Under the pieces are notes generated by a model. It worked only from the letters and a program-made list of their open reading frames with translations, was not told the origin of the DNA and did no database searches. Of a stretch of 64,000 nt of DNA, positions 21,289-34,661 are shown piece by piece. Positions within the stretch are counted from its first letter, which is position 1; the number at the start of each line of letters is the position of its first letter. Both the position numbers and the translations under genes were made by a program. The stretch is from Lunularia cruciata. Taxonomy: Eukaryota; Streptophyta; Marchantiopsida; Lunulariales; Lunulariaceae. The DNA is taken from the NCBI GenBank assembly GCA_948567375.1, contig CAOYZS010000006.1, forward strand, positions 186,001 to 250,000, written 5' to 3'.

Positions 21289-23907
21289 ATTTCGAAGCTT
21301 CTGAGGATCCATGACAACGAGCCTCAAAAAGTCCTCCACAGTCTGAATTCCAGACTGATTCAGTCGCTTGTGGAAAGCACCATCCTTTCCGATCTTGTCA
21401 AGACGCCAGACTTCATCATGCAACGCCGGTGGGTAATGTTTCTTGTACACTGTTCCAAACAACACGGGAGGATGTTAGAAAATTGTGTCCAAATCATGTC
21501 CACTTGGAGGCGGACATGCAGATAAATGACAAGTTCCTTGGTTAGTTGAAAGGAGTTCACAGACAAGTGTTGATAAACAAGCAGGATAAGCATCTTCTTC
21601 AACTCCTCAGGTTGGTAGATCTAATCTCAGCTTGTGCGTTAAGTAAATGCCGAAGTGGTGGTTATGGCACTAAGCAAGAAGCTGGTACTACTACTTCTTG
21701 ACGCAGGTGTCGGGCTTCTAGATACTACCCAAACAAACACGAACAGTATTCAAGCCAGAAAAACAGTTCACCAATTCAGCATGAGATCAAGCTGCATTGG
21801 GTCGACTACTTCATTAGGGACCCAACCTCGATGAGACCTTATAAAACCGCTATCTGATGCAGATGCTCAAATTCTAAGCTCACTACTCATACTGACAGGA
21901 ACAGATTTCCCACCGCATTTGTTCCCAATCCACGACTCTGCAGACAATATAAGAGAACCTAACCCAATTCAAGATAACTTCTCTAGATATTACAGACTGG
22001 ATTGGACATGTTGCCCATCACCAGCTAATTCTAGGGTACCAACCATGAGAAAATCTAACATGAAATGCTGCAGTGCGACTTGACATTGTCTATACTTTGA
22101 TATCTCTCGGGTTTGCCACAAATGTTACTTATCATGCAACTCACACATGAAACTCACACATCATGGCATTGGTTGGGATCATGAAACTCACACTCTCCAC
22201 GATGGTCTTTGACAGTAAACGCTTCAGTCTTCGCCTCGCGTATGCGGAGACCCTCACAATATCCAGAAGATATCTTGACTCCCAGACGAAACTTCCGGCT
22301 CCTTATCCAGCTTGAATTATCGGTGAAAGTGAGTTCTCCCAGAGTTCCCACACCTTCTTTGAGATTAACTATAAGGTCTCCTGTCAAGAGTGGCCTCTTG
22401 CCATCCCGCTCCCGAACCTCATGATTCTCAAAATCTTCCTGAGACCAGTCCTCCTCGTCGTCGGCAGAAAAATCACCTTCAAGAACCACGACTTCAAGTT
22501 TTGCACAAGCTTCTGCACCTCCGGTCACGACCTGTCCTGACCTGGCATCTTGCAGCACAACGTGAATCGCAGAGCCCTGCTCTCCCTCGACCTTGCTTCC
22601 CGTGAAAAGAGGCAAGGCCAGCTTGTTTCTAAACTGAAGTCGCAAACTTCTGGAATCAGGGCCCTGAATCCTCTTGGGAGATGATCTAAGGACACAAACG
22701 ACAAGTTTACAGTGAACTTACTCAGCCCTAAGTTAAGGAGTGCACCAATATCCCTTGCGCCAGCGAAACAGCCCAATCACTTACGAGCACATAACCTTGC
22801 TATCTTATACGTACTTGGGGAAGCAAGCTGAATGGCCAATTTACCTAACACCAACTTTGGCAGGAGTTAACTTCGCAAGAACACGCTCAACTTCTTCTCC
22901 TACCTGCTTCACGGAACTTCCCGACACAAACCGGTCATTGTCTACGATATATTTAATCACACAAACTTCACTACTTAACCTTGCTACACACCGAATACAA
23001 TTGAATAGTTAGCCATTCAGCAGAACACGGATGGTGCATTCGTCGACACTGAAAAGACAATCCGTAATCACTGCACAGAGGCAACAGGGAATCTGAACAA
23101 AATATCAAAATGCGACTTTCACGTCTAAGCGGGTCGCATTTTGAAGAGCAAATGGATATCTGAAGCATCGCCATCCTATAATTCGTGTGACAATTCAATA
23201 TAAACGATAGTACAAGTCTCTGGCATCTTCTAGAGAGATGCAACCGGTGAAAGTAACACCTTAAAGAAAACTGTGAAGGTATTTAAAGGCCTGATGCTAC
23301 ACTTCAGCACAACCTCATACATTTCTAGGTCTCCACACGAGTGCAGATTCTGGCTTGCGAACTACATTCTGTACCGCAAGCTTCACGCACCAACCCTGAC
23401 CGATGCAGGTTTTCAGTAACTTTCTACAAAGAAAATCCGCTGAATTCCTTGCAGGTACAAAGAAATAACTACAATAGGCGGCTTACCACCCGACGTAGTA
23501 GAGGCTCGAGAGTAGAACAGAGCTTCTGTAGACTGTCCATTTTGACCGCTTCCACGATCACACTGAATAAAACAGGCACGAGTATCAGAATTAGATCAGT
23601 GTACGACAACAACGGGTGGAGGAGAGACGGAGGAGAGAAACAGAGAATTCCCAGATAGGGTAAAATAGATAAAGCATGACATAACAGATGCAACATATCT
23701 TTCGCTGTCGCTTTCAAGACCTTTCTGATCACGATGTAAATTGCCACAACTCACGGGTCAACGAATGGCAAACAATCTGTTTAACAATGACAGGCAAAGA
23801 AGAGAGATGGAAAACCACCTGGCTAACGCGGGAACACGTTGTCGCTTTTCCTCCGGCATCCCCTCCGTGGATGCATCCTTTTCAAGAGGGCGCTTCTCCC
23901 TTGCCAT
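21289..23907 (-). CDS. CBP60: CBP60-family calmodulin-binding transcription factor, first five coding exons
   Basis: CBP60 proteins are plant nuclear DNA-binding factors, several acting in immunity and salicylate signalling; some bind calmodulin. Coding exons on the minus strand are 23907-23819, 23562-23487, 22903-22845, 22685-22192 and 21449-21289. All introns are GT-AG, and phases agree throughout, giving 293 codons without a stop. The start ATG at 23907 precedes a basic stretch (KRPLE, EEKRQR) that may be a nuclear signal. Then come [30 protein letters not shown], and the conserved core: [98 protein letters not shown]. The frame leaves at QKLRN with a good GTAAGT donor. The rest of the conserved domain and the C-terminus were not found downstream, so this is either the 5' half of a gene with a very long intron or a truncated copy. 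Confidence 0.95.
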
Positions 23908-24660
23908 AGCAATCTTAGCCTCTACACACTGACAGAGCTCTCCTGGAACTTGGTCTAATACCAGAAGTTGAAACCTGCGGGAGTCTCAAGAGGCTCGTGG
24001 ACAGATCGCGGTCGCTCTCCAGTGGCAGACCAACCTCTTGCTGGAGGGATATTTAGCTGCGTAGAAGGTCGCACCCTATCCACTTATTTCAACTCAATAT
24101 TAATTGGAAAGGCTCGACTGTTTAAGGAAATTGCTAGCAAGTGTTCCCGAGCACCAGGTCACCTAAAAAAGGGTGATGAGCGATCTAAGAATCTAAATGT
24201 GAGAAAGATTGGTTTCACGCAAGCCAATTCACGGTAGACTCTCTCCACTCTTCGCGATAGACGTCCTCTCTCCGCTCTTCAAGTAAAGCTCCGGCTTTCA
24301 ACATGTTCTCTTCCCCAACTGGTCCTACTTTTGCACAACAGGATAGTATACCCATCATTATAACTTTCCAAGTCGCCTGGCTTTCGACTAGCACACGAGA
24401 CTCTTCTGACCCGCCCGGCGTCCACACGGTCACCGCATGACAGATTCTTGTTGCTTTGATTTTCTCGATCTCATTCTGGAACAAGAAGGCCAATGTGTAC
24501 GGTTTTGTATAAGCGACGGAAAAAGATGGATCCGTGGGGCGTCCCGAACCCTTTCTCCCCTTTCCAAAACAAATAGTAAATTGACGGCTAGATTTTGACA
24601 CGGGAGAAACTTCTAGCCTGTCATGTTATTCCCTTTTTCCTTCCAAAAACGCAAGACACA
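23908..24660 (-). other. 5' flank of the CBP60 gene
   Basis: This 750-bp stretch precedes the CBP60 start codon and should contain its 5' UTR and promoter. It is less AT-rich than the DNA further right. I see no clear TATA box at a fixed distance and no repeated regulatory motif; a minus-strand frame at 24601-24215 has no recognisable homology. Confidence 0.4.
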
Positions 24661-27600
24661 ACTTTACAATTGGGTATCATTATAAGATTAGTTGATGATC
24701 TTTCTATGCTAGTGGATTTTGCAATAGGTGTTTAGTGTGATATTTTTAAGAATCGGTTGTACACCCATCTAGTTATTTCGCATGATATCCTCTTTAGTGT
24801 ACTATTTTGTAATATTGTTAGTTGACAAATCTATCTATTTTGCGCTATTTTTCTTCTTGTGATCTACCTTATTATTATGCTTGGAAATATTTGATATAAG
24901 GATCATGGTAGGTGATATCATTAGAATTTGTAGATCTGAGGGAGTAACTTTTGAGTGCGTGGCAAGGGACTTAAGAGACAGAAAGACATAGAAAGGCTCT
25001 TCTTTAAATTTTGATTTGTGGGTAATACTAAGTTTCTTGTGTATGGAACACACAACACTTGTAATAGTTTTGGGGGTAGTCTTACACTTATATGTACTTT
25101 TTCTTTCTTCTCATTAAATGGTTGTTTATAAGCTTATTTGGAGAAGTATGAGACAAGTATGTGATGGAGATGGAAGTATGATTTATCCTCTCAAAGTACT
25201 ATTGCAACATATTACACATGATATGTCCACTCAAGCATGAGATGATATTCTATTTTTTGGTTTGTAATCTTTGGTCTTTGATCATCTATTCTTTGGTTTT
25301 TAATCTTCCTTGCTAAACTAGACATTCTCTTCTAATTGTCCTATTTCACTCTTTATATTATTAGTGCACATCTTTTCTCTTACTCAAGAGAAGGTTTTGG
25401 ATCTTTGCTTGACCTTGCATAAAGGTATTTCTACTAATCCTAACTAGTTTCTCTATATCTATGAATTTTGCTAAGATTTAGTCAATATATTGTTACCCAA
25501 TTGTGAATCTAGTACTACTTAGATGCAACAAAGATCCATATAACTTATTGCACCTTTGGAAGATAAAGCAAAGCTACACATGACATCATCAAGGGTATAA
25601 TGTTTGCGATGGTACAAGAGAGTAAATACTTCACTTAGAATGTTAGTATGTATTTCAAATCACACAAGTTATGATAGACTTGTATGTGGTGTGAGACAAT
25701 CAAGTGATAATAAAAAATTTATGGTTATGTGTCCCATACTTAACGTAGTTTCAAGAGGGATGATTACTCGTTCTCTTAGATAGGCAACAACAAAGCAACA
25801 ACAAGGAAGGTCTCCGAGTATAGGAGTATGTAGTAATGTCGCTATTTTCTTCTTATTGCCTCGGAGTTTGTATGGAACTATGGAAAGCATTTGAAACATA
25901 TGTAAGGATTGTAGAAGAACTTACCAAACTAGACAACAAGAGGTATAATTTTGACTTGCTAATTTGTAGCTTACTTTAAATATTGATTTTACATTACTTT
26001 ACAAAAATTATTGGCTTATGCAATCCTTTAGAGAGAAATCATTGTAAATGATGATTCTTTAGAGTATGTAAACCATTGACTTACAAAGCTTTGACATTCA
26101 AGGTGCACGTGGATTGATATATTATTTCAATAGTATTTGGGCTTAACTCTATTTTTCCTTTTATATAGGTTTATATAGGTTGTATCCCTATACAACTTGA
26201 TACATTCTTCCAATATTTGTTATTCATATGGTTTGTCTTTCTTTCATGATAAATTGATAATTCACTTGTGAAGTTAATCACTAATATATGACTACATAAT
26301 AATTATGACAAACAAATGAAATACCATGATCCAACTCAACGGGTTACTTAATAAGATGGATGATTCTCCTAAGATATAATTTATTTATTTTACTCTATAT
26401 TGAAAACATGGTAAGAAAGTTTATTATATATAGTTATTAGTTATGATAAATATATGTATAAATTTATCCTCTAGGTTTCATCCCCTTAATGCATCTAATG
26501 CATGTGTCAATTCTAGTTCAAACTCTTGAGAAAGATCAAATCATCTAAAGTCTATCAAAATATATTTTCCATTGGAAAATATCCAATACTAATAAAAATG
26601 TATCTAATTTTGGAACATCCACATTAAAATAAAAATTTATATTTATATCATAACAGAATAAAATGATATATATATGTGAATTAAAATAATTAAATTTCAA
26701 ATCAGATATATTTTAGATTAATAAGTGTTATATGCTAAAATTAATTTCTTTCATCACAATGAATTTTTCTTATCAAGTTCAATAGTTTTAAAACTTGGTG
26801 TCACATTTTGAACATACTATCTCTAATATAATATACACTTATACCAATTTAAAAGACAAACATTATGATAAATAGTAATCTCCTAAGTATCTTAACAAAT
26901 TTATTAAGCATATTGGATAATATAATCATATTCCATAATGATGGATTATAGCAAGAATATCAAATCATCTTTTAAGTACAGGGAAATCCAAAATAGCTCT
27001 AAATTAGTATGTATGCTCCAAATTTAATATATATACGTTACAATGATTTATTATATTAATTCAATTTTCACTCTATTTAGACATACTAGTTTATAGAAAA
27101 GGTATTTAATAGCTACACTCCCATTCATCTATGAACTTATGATTGTATACATTTATTTTCTACATGAGGTTAAAGTATACAACCATAAGTTGGTAAATGA
27201 TTGTTTTAAATGCTTGTAAGCATTATTTAAACTTGTAAGGCAAAAATGTTACTATTAAGATTTGAATGAAGTGTCTCTTATTTCAATATCCCATAGGCAT
27301 ATCTGATGTCAACCAAATCTTGTAGTTTGGATTATAATATTTTTCATTGTATCATATTTTTTTGTGTTTGTGATTGCTCTCAATTATGTATATGAAACAT
27401 GAACCATGTCCAACAAGGAGTTCAATTACTTCAGACATAATAAAATATACATATTATTACAAAGATTTGCATAGGTAGGTGATCACATGACTATAATAAG
27501 TTCTTATCATAATGAACAAAATAACATCAACAATTTAAGAACATGGTTATATAGTCTTGTGGAATAAATATAGAATTGTTATTGACACCCAACTCTTTAT

Positions 27601-29395
27601 TCTTGTTACCCATGATTTGGCAAAGATGATATGGCCCTCTACACCCTCTTCCCCTATGCTCATCACATTGTGATGTCACTTTCCACTAGTTATTTCATGG
27701 GTAGCAATAGCAAAAAGTTGGTACAAATAACAAATATCCACCAAATAAACTCATGGTTGTATATATGTGCTAAGAGAAGTGTGCTTAATACTCTTAAAAT
27801 TATTGATGTATTTTCAAAATCACACAAAGATATTTGCAAAGATTCATGTAAGATCATGTAAAAATATAATAGATCATAAAATACATTTTATGGAACTAGA
27901 CAAGAAAAAGAGGAAATTTTTTGTAAGTGAAATAATTTGAAGATCAAAGTTGTTATTTCAAGAAATATTTACTAAAGATTTTTGGAGAAAGTAAGTAAAG
28001 AGGAACTAGGTAAGAAGAAATACAACCACAAACCAAAACTCAAATCAAAGATAAGAGTCTTTCACTAACTACTTTGGAAGGTACTTGTAATATAGAATTA
28101 TGGAAGGGAGTGAAAGTAGCTTAGGAGTCAAAAAGCTATAAGAGTCATTTATGTAAAGGTCAAGTTCTACTTTTGAACCTCATGTTTGTGGTTCCATCTT
28201 AGGCCCGATGGATAATAGGACATACATTTAGATTCCAAATTTGTGAAATATGAGTGTTAGATAGCAATGATTTCTCCTTTTCATAATTCCCATGCATTTA
28301 ATGAAACAATAGTTTGCTAGTTATAATGGAAAATAATGTCAAGCTTATAAGATCAAATGATTAAAAAGGCATAAAACAAAAATACAAGTCAAAAACCAAG
28401 AGCTTAGGATAAATGCAAGAAATTATATGGATGCATTGAGCACTATTCATACTTAAGTACATCTTTCATGTAAAGACTTAATGAGATTTCATGCATCTAA
28501 ATCAGTAAATAGAAGGTGTGATTCCTAATAATTGAAAGGAGTTAACCTCTGCAACATGCATATGTAGTATAGTAAGGAAGTTTTGGGCAACACATTTATA
28601 CTCCATATTGGTTTGTAATCTAAGGTTTCTTGATATATGTCACAAAATTATACGCCAAAGATATAACAAGGAGATGGGATCTTGAATTGTTGATAGGTTT
28701 ATGAAATGGGATAGAAATATATTATAGTAATGAAATGTTCTACAAATTTGGACTTGAATATTATGAATATTAGTTGAAGCTAGGCATTTTGATGCCAAAA
28801 TTATATAAATAATTATAACCTAAACAACATTAAGACTACCTATCAAGAGGGAAGAATTTAGTATTAAATGTGTTAAGTAGTACAAAAATAGGTATAAATC
28901 TTATGCATGAAGTTTACTTGTTCTCATTTGAGTAGTCTATGAGCTCAACCACAAATTCAATTCCTTGAGTTTGTCTTGAAGACAATTTCCTTCCTTTCAT
29001 TTCTACTTTATCTTATTGCTAATTTTTAATACCTCTTTTGAAGTTGCCACATTTTCAAGTATTAAACATATGATCAAGTGCTTTCTTTTCCTCTCATTGA
29101 TGCATGTCTTTGTGTGTTGTCTCACTACTTATTTCTAGTAAAATGCATAGGATCACTCTAACTTTAGCCTGCTTTCTCCAATGAAAACATGTTAGACATT
29201 ACTACCAGTCCTACTTTTCAATTGTTAACAATAAAACTGTATTTCATTGACAATGAGAACCCTTGTTACCCACATCCTTGACCATATATTTCTAGAAAAT
29301 TATCATTCAAGATCTTAAACTTTGACTTTGTAATTATATAACAAAATTGCATAAACATGGTCATGTACATGTACATATACATATACATCTACTAT

Positions 29396-30240
29396 AACAA
29401 TAGAACAATGAAATATAAAGCCCGAAAGACCCAAAGAGTCAAAAGGCTGGAAACATAGCCTTTTGACTCTTTTACAATCCAGCCATAGTATGTCATATGA
29501 TAAATGTTAAAATGGAACTATTTTACTTCAATGTGATTTCTTAGCCTCATTTTGTTTAAAAGATTGATACCACTTACATATTGAAGCAAAAACTCTTTGC
29601 CACCTATTCCTTGGCCTATTGATAAGCCTATACATACACAAACATACAGTTCTAAATTGTCTTAAATTTCTCCTTGTTATCTTCTTGCACATTTACTTCT
29701 CAAGGCATGTTTTCTCAAAATTCTTTCAATTTGTCAAAAATACCATAAAGATCCAAAGGTTATCTTTGGTGCTTGAAAGGTATTCCCAACTCCCTTACTA
29801 TATATATTGCATCATTATTCTTCTTATTTCATGAGGTTTGATTGAACCTAATTTGTGGTTTGCATAGGATACAAAGTTGTGATTCAAGTCTAGTTATAAT
29901 CATTTTCTTTTCAGTTTAGCATTGTGCAAAGATGATAAGTTGTGATAAGTTATGAGCAAAGTTGAGGATGAGCATCATGTGTTGATTGTTTGCCCTTGTT
30001 ACATGCAGATTAGAGTTAGACATCAAATTACTTTTAGTGATTTCTCAACTCTCTTACAGGTTGAAGCTTTAGCGTTAGGGAAGTACATGACAGAGGTTAG
30101 TTTACATCGGACCAATTTGTTACAGATTGGTCAGATGCCCTAGGCCCTTGCCTAGGCTCACATTTCATGTGTTTTGTATTGTGTTTCTAGCCTTTTGACT
30201 CTTTGGGTCTTTCGGGCTTTATATTTCATTGTTCATTGTT
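29396..30240. mobile_element. 845-bp foldback element with about 60-bp terminal inverted repeats
   Basis: The left end 29396-29455 and the right end 30182-30240 are near-perfect inverted copies, with one substitution and one single-base indel. Directly inside the left repeat, 29457-29473 is an inverted copy of 29431-29448, so the left end alone can form a tight hairpin; the right end lacks this extra piece. No clear target duplication is visible outside. The interior is AT-rich and non-coding except for a possible LINE remnant. Confidence 0.8.
29952..30143 (+). pseudogene. Possible LINE C-terminal zinc-finger fragment
   Basis: The short frame contains EDEHHVLIVCPCYMQIRVRH, which resembles the Cys/His segment at the C-terminus of many non-LTR reverse transcriptases (acidic-H-x-L-x-x-C-P-x-Y-x-x-I/L-R). 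Nothing else of a LINE is visible around it, and the frame is only 63 codons, so this is at best a relic. Confidence 0.35.
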
Positions 30241-31154
30241 CATAAAGCCAAGTTCTTCCCAACATTGGCCTGTGGATGTGCTTCCTCCAACTTCCCAACT
30301 TTCACTATCAACTCACTCTTGTCTATTGGACTTTCTAGAGTTTTGGATTTTGTGATTGCAAATTCCAAATGTAAGTGCTTGATCTCTTTGTCTTTGTTGT
30401 TGTCTTAACAATCCTTTTTATTTTAATTACATATCTATTTTTGCTTAGACAAGTTCATTTTGAGATTCATCAAAATACTAACAACATCTAGAAGATCTCT
30501 TGGTACAAATACCATCTTCAAATCAGGCTTAAAGAATCACAAAATAGGTAGCCCAAACCAAAAGGAGACCATGCTATCTTTGGAGGGGAAAATTGAGACT
30601 TAGGATTTGGTGGTGAGATATGACATGAATGTGCTTAGGCTCTAGCTTAGGATTTCAAAGGCTATATTATTAATCCTCTTAAGAGAACACATCCAAAGAA
30701 TTTATATTGCTAATATTTTTAGATTTGGGCCGTAGATCACTGGATAAGATCTTACCAAAGTTTGGGGTGGATCTTTGGACTTTAGCTCTTCTTTCTCTTT
30801 AACATTAGAGTCAAGAGAGTTATTTGAGAGCATCATCTACACTAGTTGTTTCTTTCTACCATCGTTTGTCTTGGCACAAGGAGCAAGACAATCTTCTTAG
30901 AATTTTTTCTAACTTCACAATTTAATATTACTCATGGCACAAGTTGATAGTTTGCATATGAGAATCTTTTCTTCTAGAATCACATCCCCATGATTCTTAT
31001 ATACATAATAAAGCATGGTTGGCATAGAAGAGCTCCTTTTCATACCCTCCTGAACTTTACCCTATGCATGAGAAGTTTATACTAGGTCAATTGTCACATA
31101 ATAGCACTTGCAAACACTTTTGCTCCTATTCATGGATGTCCAATAAGTAGCATG

Positions 31155-31214
31155 AAACGATCCTTTTTAAACAATCCTTTTTAAACGATCCTTTTAAACG
31201 ATCCTTTTTAAACA
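31155..31214. repeat. Four-copy minisatellite, about 14-15 bp unit
   Basis: Units close to AAACGATCCTTTTT are repeated four times with one substitution and a one-base length change. Confidence 0.9.
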
Positions 31215-34175
31215 TCTAGATATTGATGTCCTCTTTTTTACTTTATCACTCATTGACTACATGGACCTTTGTATTTTATCACCAAAATTTATTCTTTAAC
31301 AACTTTGTTGTTGGAGTTCTTTGATTCTACTAGAGTTTGTCTTTACCCAAAGATACAAATTTTCCACCATATCTCTTAATAGTGCTAACTTTTTTGAAAT
31401 GTGGATTATTTCCCAAATCCAAAGACTACAATTACATATACTAACTATGGAAATATTTTTAATAAATAAAAAGATAATTTTGTAAACAATTGGCATTCAA
31501 AGGTATGCATCTATTTACAAGTTCAACTCCAAATTTCTCTTGGCTTAGTTTAAAATTACTTATTGTTTGCTACTAGTTTTGGATTTAACTTTAGTCTTGA
31601 ATCACAAATATAAAACAAAAGAAATCAATAACATGCCATATTGACTAAAGAACCAATGTAGTGGGTTACATAAATCTTACATGTTGTAAGAATCATCAAC
31701 CTTCAAAAATCTATGATAGAATAACATGACCAATGGAGTACAAAATGCTACTCTTTCATCATCCAATGTCAGTGCAAACAAATAAAAAACTAAATTAAAG
31801 TAAGGCCATAAGTTGAAGGTGGATGACACCAATGCATAATGTAGGAAAATCCTCATTTGAGGCAAATGTATAAATAAAAAACAATCATTTTTGTAGGGAA
31901 CTATAGATGATGAAAAGAGTTGCTAATGTAAGTGAAGAATGATTCAACAAAACAAGCTAACAAAGCAACTACAAAAAATATTTGTAAATTCTATCTTCAT
32001 TGTCATGGTGGTCTAGGCCAAAAAGAAATTCATGTAGTCTTAACTCTTTATAGTCAAAGTAGGCTAAAAATCCCAATTTGGGTGTTTTTAAGTCTTATTT
32101 TTGTAATAAACATATTTTAAGCAACTAAGTTATACCCCTTGAACTTTATGATTGAGATAAATACCAATAATTTTGTCAAAAGAATAGGAGATAAACTCAA
32201 ATTTCTATATTTCCATCACCAATCTTAATACACTTTGAGGTTAAAGGATAAACATAATGCTTACACAAGGTTTCAAGGATTTAATGTCTTCTTGAGGTGA
32301 AGAGAATGATAACATAAAGGATCTAAAACATTCTTACTATATATTTAGTGTGATACTCACATTAGGAAAATTTCTTTTGTTTTGGTCCATTTTCTCTTTA
32401 TTTTGTATGTAAGAGTGAAGGAAAGTATGTAAATAGAAGAAGTTTGCTAATTTTGAGTTTCTTTGGAATATAGAGTTCATGATGAAGATATTTATTGAAT
32501 GCTTTCTAAATGATCAAGGAGTGGTCCTTTGGAGTATCAAAGTTCTCACTTTAGAGGAAGAAGGGAATCATTTCAAAGGAATGAAGTGTTAGATCCTTAG
32601 AGGAGTAGGGAGTTCACAACAAGTGGAGTTCTTGATTGCTTCCAAAGTAATGGGAATTTTGGTCTTTGTCCAAAGGAGAATTAAATGCCATATTTTCTTG
32701 AGAATACAAGTATTACCGCCACAAGAACTGAATGATGTATGCATAGTAACCACTCTAAGGTCTCATACAAGGACTGCAATGGATGACCAAATTGTATAAC
32801 AAAGCATGGTGGTGCTACAACAACAAATTACAATACTTATGAACAAAGAAAGCACAAATTCATTTATGATTCAAGAGAGAATTCTATTAAGCAACATATA
32901 ACTAATTAAGAAGGATTGTGAGTTGAGAGAGTGAATATCTTTGTGTTAGAGTGTATAGACTATCATGATTGTACAAGAAATCATCCAAAAGAAGAGTTCT
33001 CTCAATTTGAGAAATCCCACAATCATTCCTCGGGATATGGAGGCAAGAAGAGCTTTGATAGAATTCCACATGACTTTCTTATTGCGGAATTGGGAGTATG
33101 CTATAAGGCCAATGGTCTTGGCAATCTATAGCATGAAGCAATTAGTGCCAAGGCAACTTTGTGCTAATCTTTGATCATGGATAGAGAATTACTAGAGACA
33201 AGTGTGAGGAGATGATATCATGCCAAAGGATGGTATCTTGCTTGAGTCACATTTTTCATGTGGACATGCATCTCTACATAACATATATTGTTATCAAGAT
33301 CATACAATATAGAAGTATAATTCATATAGAAGTCATACATGAACTCTAAAGTGCCAAATTAGAGGACAAATGATGTTGAAGGCTCAAAAGCAGATAAGTG
33401 ACCTCCATGAGCTACACTTTGAAGGTATACCCCTCTACTCAACCTAGAACTCTAGCCCTAATAGCACATTTGATGGCCCAATTGATGGTAGCTCTAATGG
33501 TGTGACCAATAACCCTAATACAAAATTTGGCCGCCATTAAGTAGTCTTTGAGCAACTATTGGTATAGTTATGACTAACATGACTAACACTCTAGCATCCA
33601 ACAAACTAGCTTTGGCATTCCAAATTTTGTGGCAATTGTTGTGCATACATATTATTACACAACATACATTATTGTCAGCATACATCATTATAGAAGCATA
33701 ACTCATATAGAAGTTGCACCTGAACTTGTGCCTCAATCACCCATTAGTTGGCTGTTAGATTCCTTTAATTCTAGATAGCCATCTACTCCAAGTATGTGAT
33801 ATGCCATATGGTGGGTAAAGATCAAGATGCTGAGTGTTATTCAGCCATATTGTTAGTCACTTGTTTGCAATCTATACCACATAAGGAGTGAACTAGCTAT
33901 AGATCAAGTACATCAAGGACATAACCACTATCCTTGAGAAGCCATAATGAGAAGAGGAGTCAAACATACTATATGCTATCCTCTCAAACAACTTTTGCAT
34001 ACCAACATAATGGTAGCTCCACTAAAAGAGCCACATGACATACACCACAAGCTTGCATGTACAATTGCTAAGCTTTGGTGCATAGTGCCATCAATGTTTG
34101 GAAGGTGGCATGGTGCACAATTGTATACATGATCCTTCCAAATAATACCATGATATCTTTCCTACATGAGGACAA

Positions 34176-34372
34176 AAGGCAAAACCTCATGCACTCTTGA
34201 GATAGTGTGGTCTATAGTCACATCAAGTGTCATTGATGTATTATATTGTAGATATACATAATCACTCCTAAGGACTCTGAAAGGCAAAACCTCATGCACT
34301 CTTGAGATAGTGCGGCCTATAGTCACATCAAGTGTCATTGATGTAACCTATTGCAGATATACATAATCACTC
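34176..34372. repeat. Tandem duplication, 105-bp period
   Basis: The block starting AAGGCAAAACCTCATGCACT at 34176 is repeated from 34281 with few changes (for example GTGTGG/GTGCGG). Confidence 0.92.
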
Positions 34373-34661
34373 AGATGAAATCCATAATCAAGGGTCTATA
34401 ACTTCCTTTGTGAATAGTAGCATAATGTGAAGTATCCCTATGTTAAGCAATCTCTATGTTTTCAAAGGCCATTGGCATCACCAAAAGATATTTGCCTATC
34501 AAGAACATGCACCCATCCATATGTTTGGACCATCCAAGTCCAAAACTATAGTAGACAAATGGCTACAAGTAAGTCTAGATCTTGCACATATAGTAGAAAG
34601 TAAAGAGAGAAGGATGCTAAGGAGGCTTGCAAGCTAAATATATAGCACATGGCCAACCAAG

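Larger units (their letters stand above)
24661..34661. other. AT-rich intergenic DNA, no recognisable host gene
   Basis: Ten kilobases of AT-rich sequence with only short open frames (all under 80 codons) and no recognised protein family apart from the fragment inside the foldback at 29396-30240. Small tandem repeats at 31155 and 34176 and a diverged repeat (about 33298 and 33683) are the only other structures seen. Confidence 0.7.

Noticed and set aside
22209-22605. Plus-strand frames overlapping CBP60 exon 4
   Set aside because: They are shadows of the strongly conserved minus-strand CBP60 coding exon.
24661-34661. Short frames in the AT-rich region (for example 27631-27861, 29619-29834, 31932-32120) as small genes
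   Set aside because: Lengths are what is expected by chance in AT-rich DNA, and none has a recognised motif.
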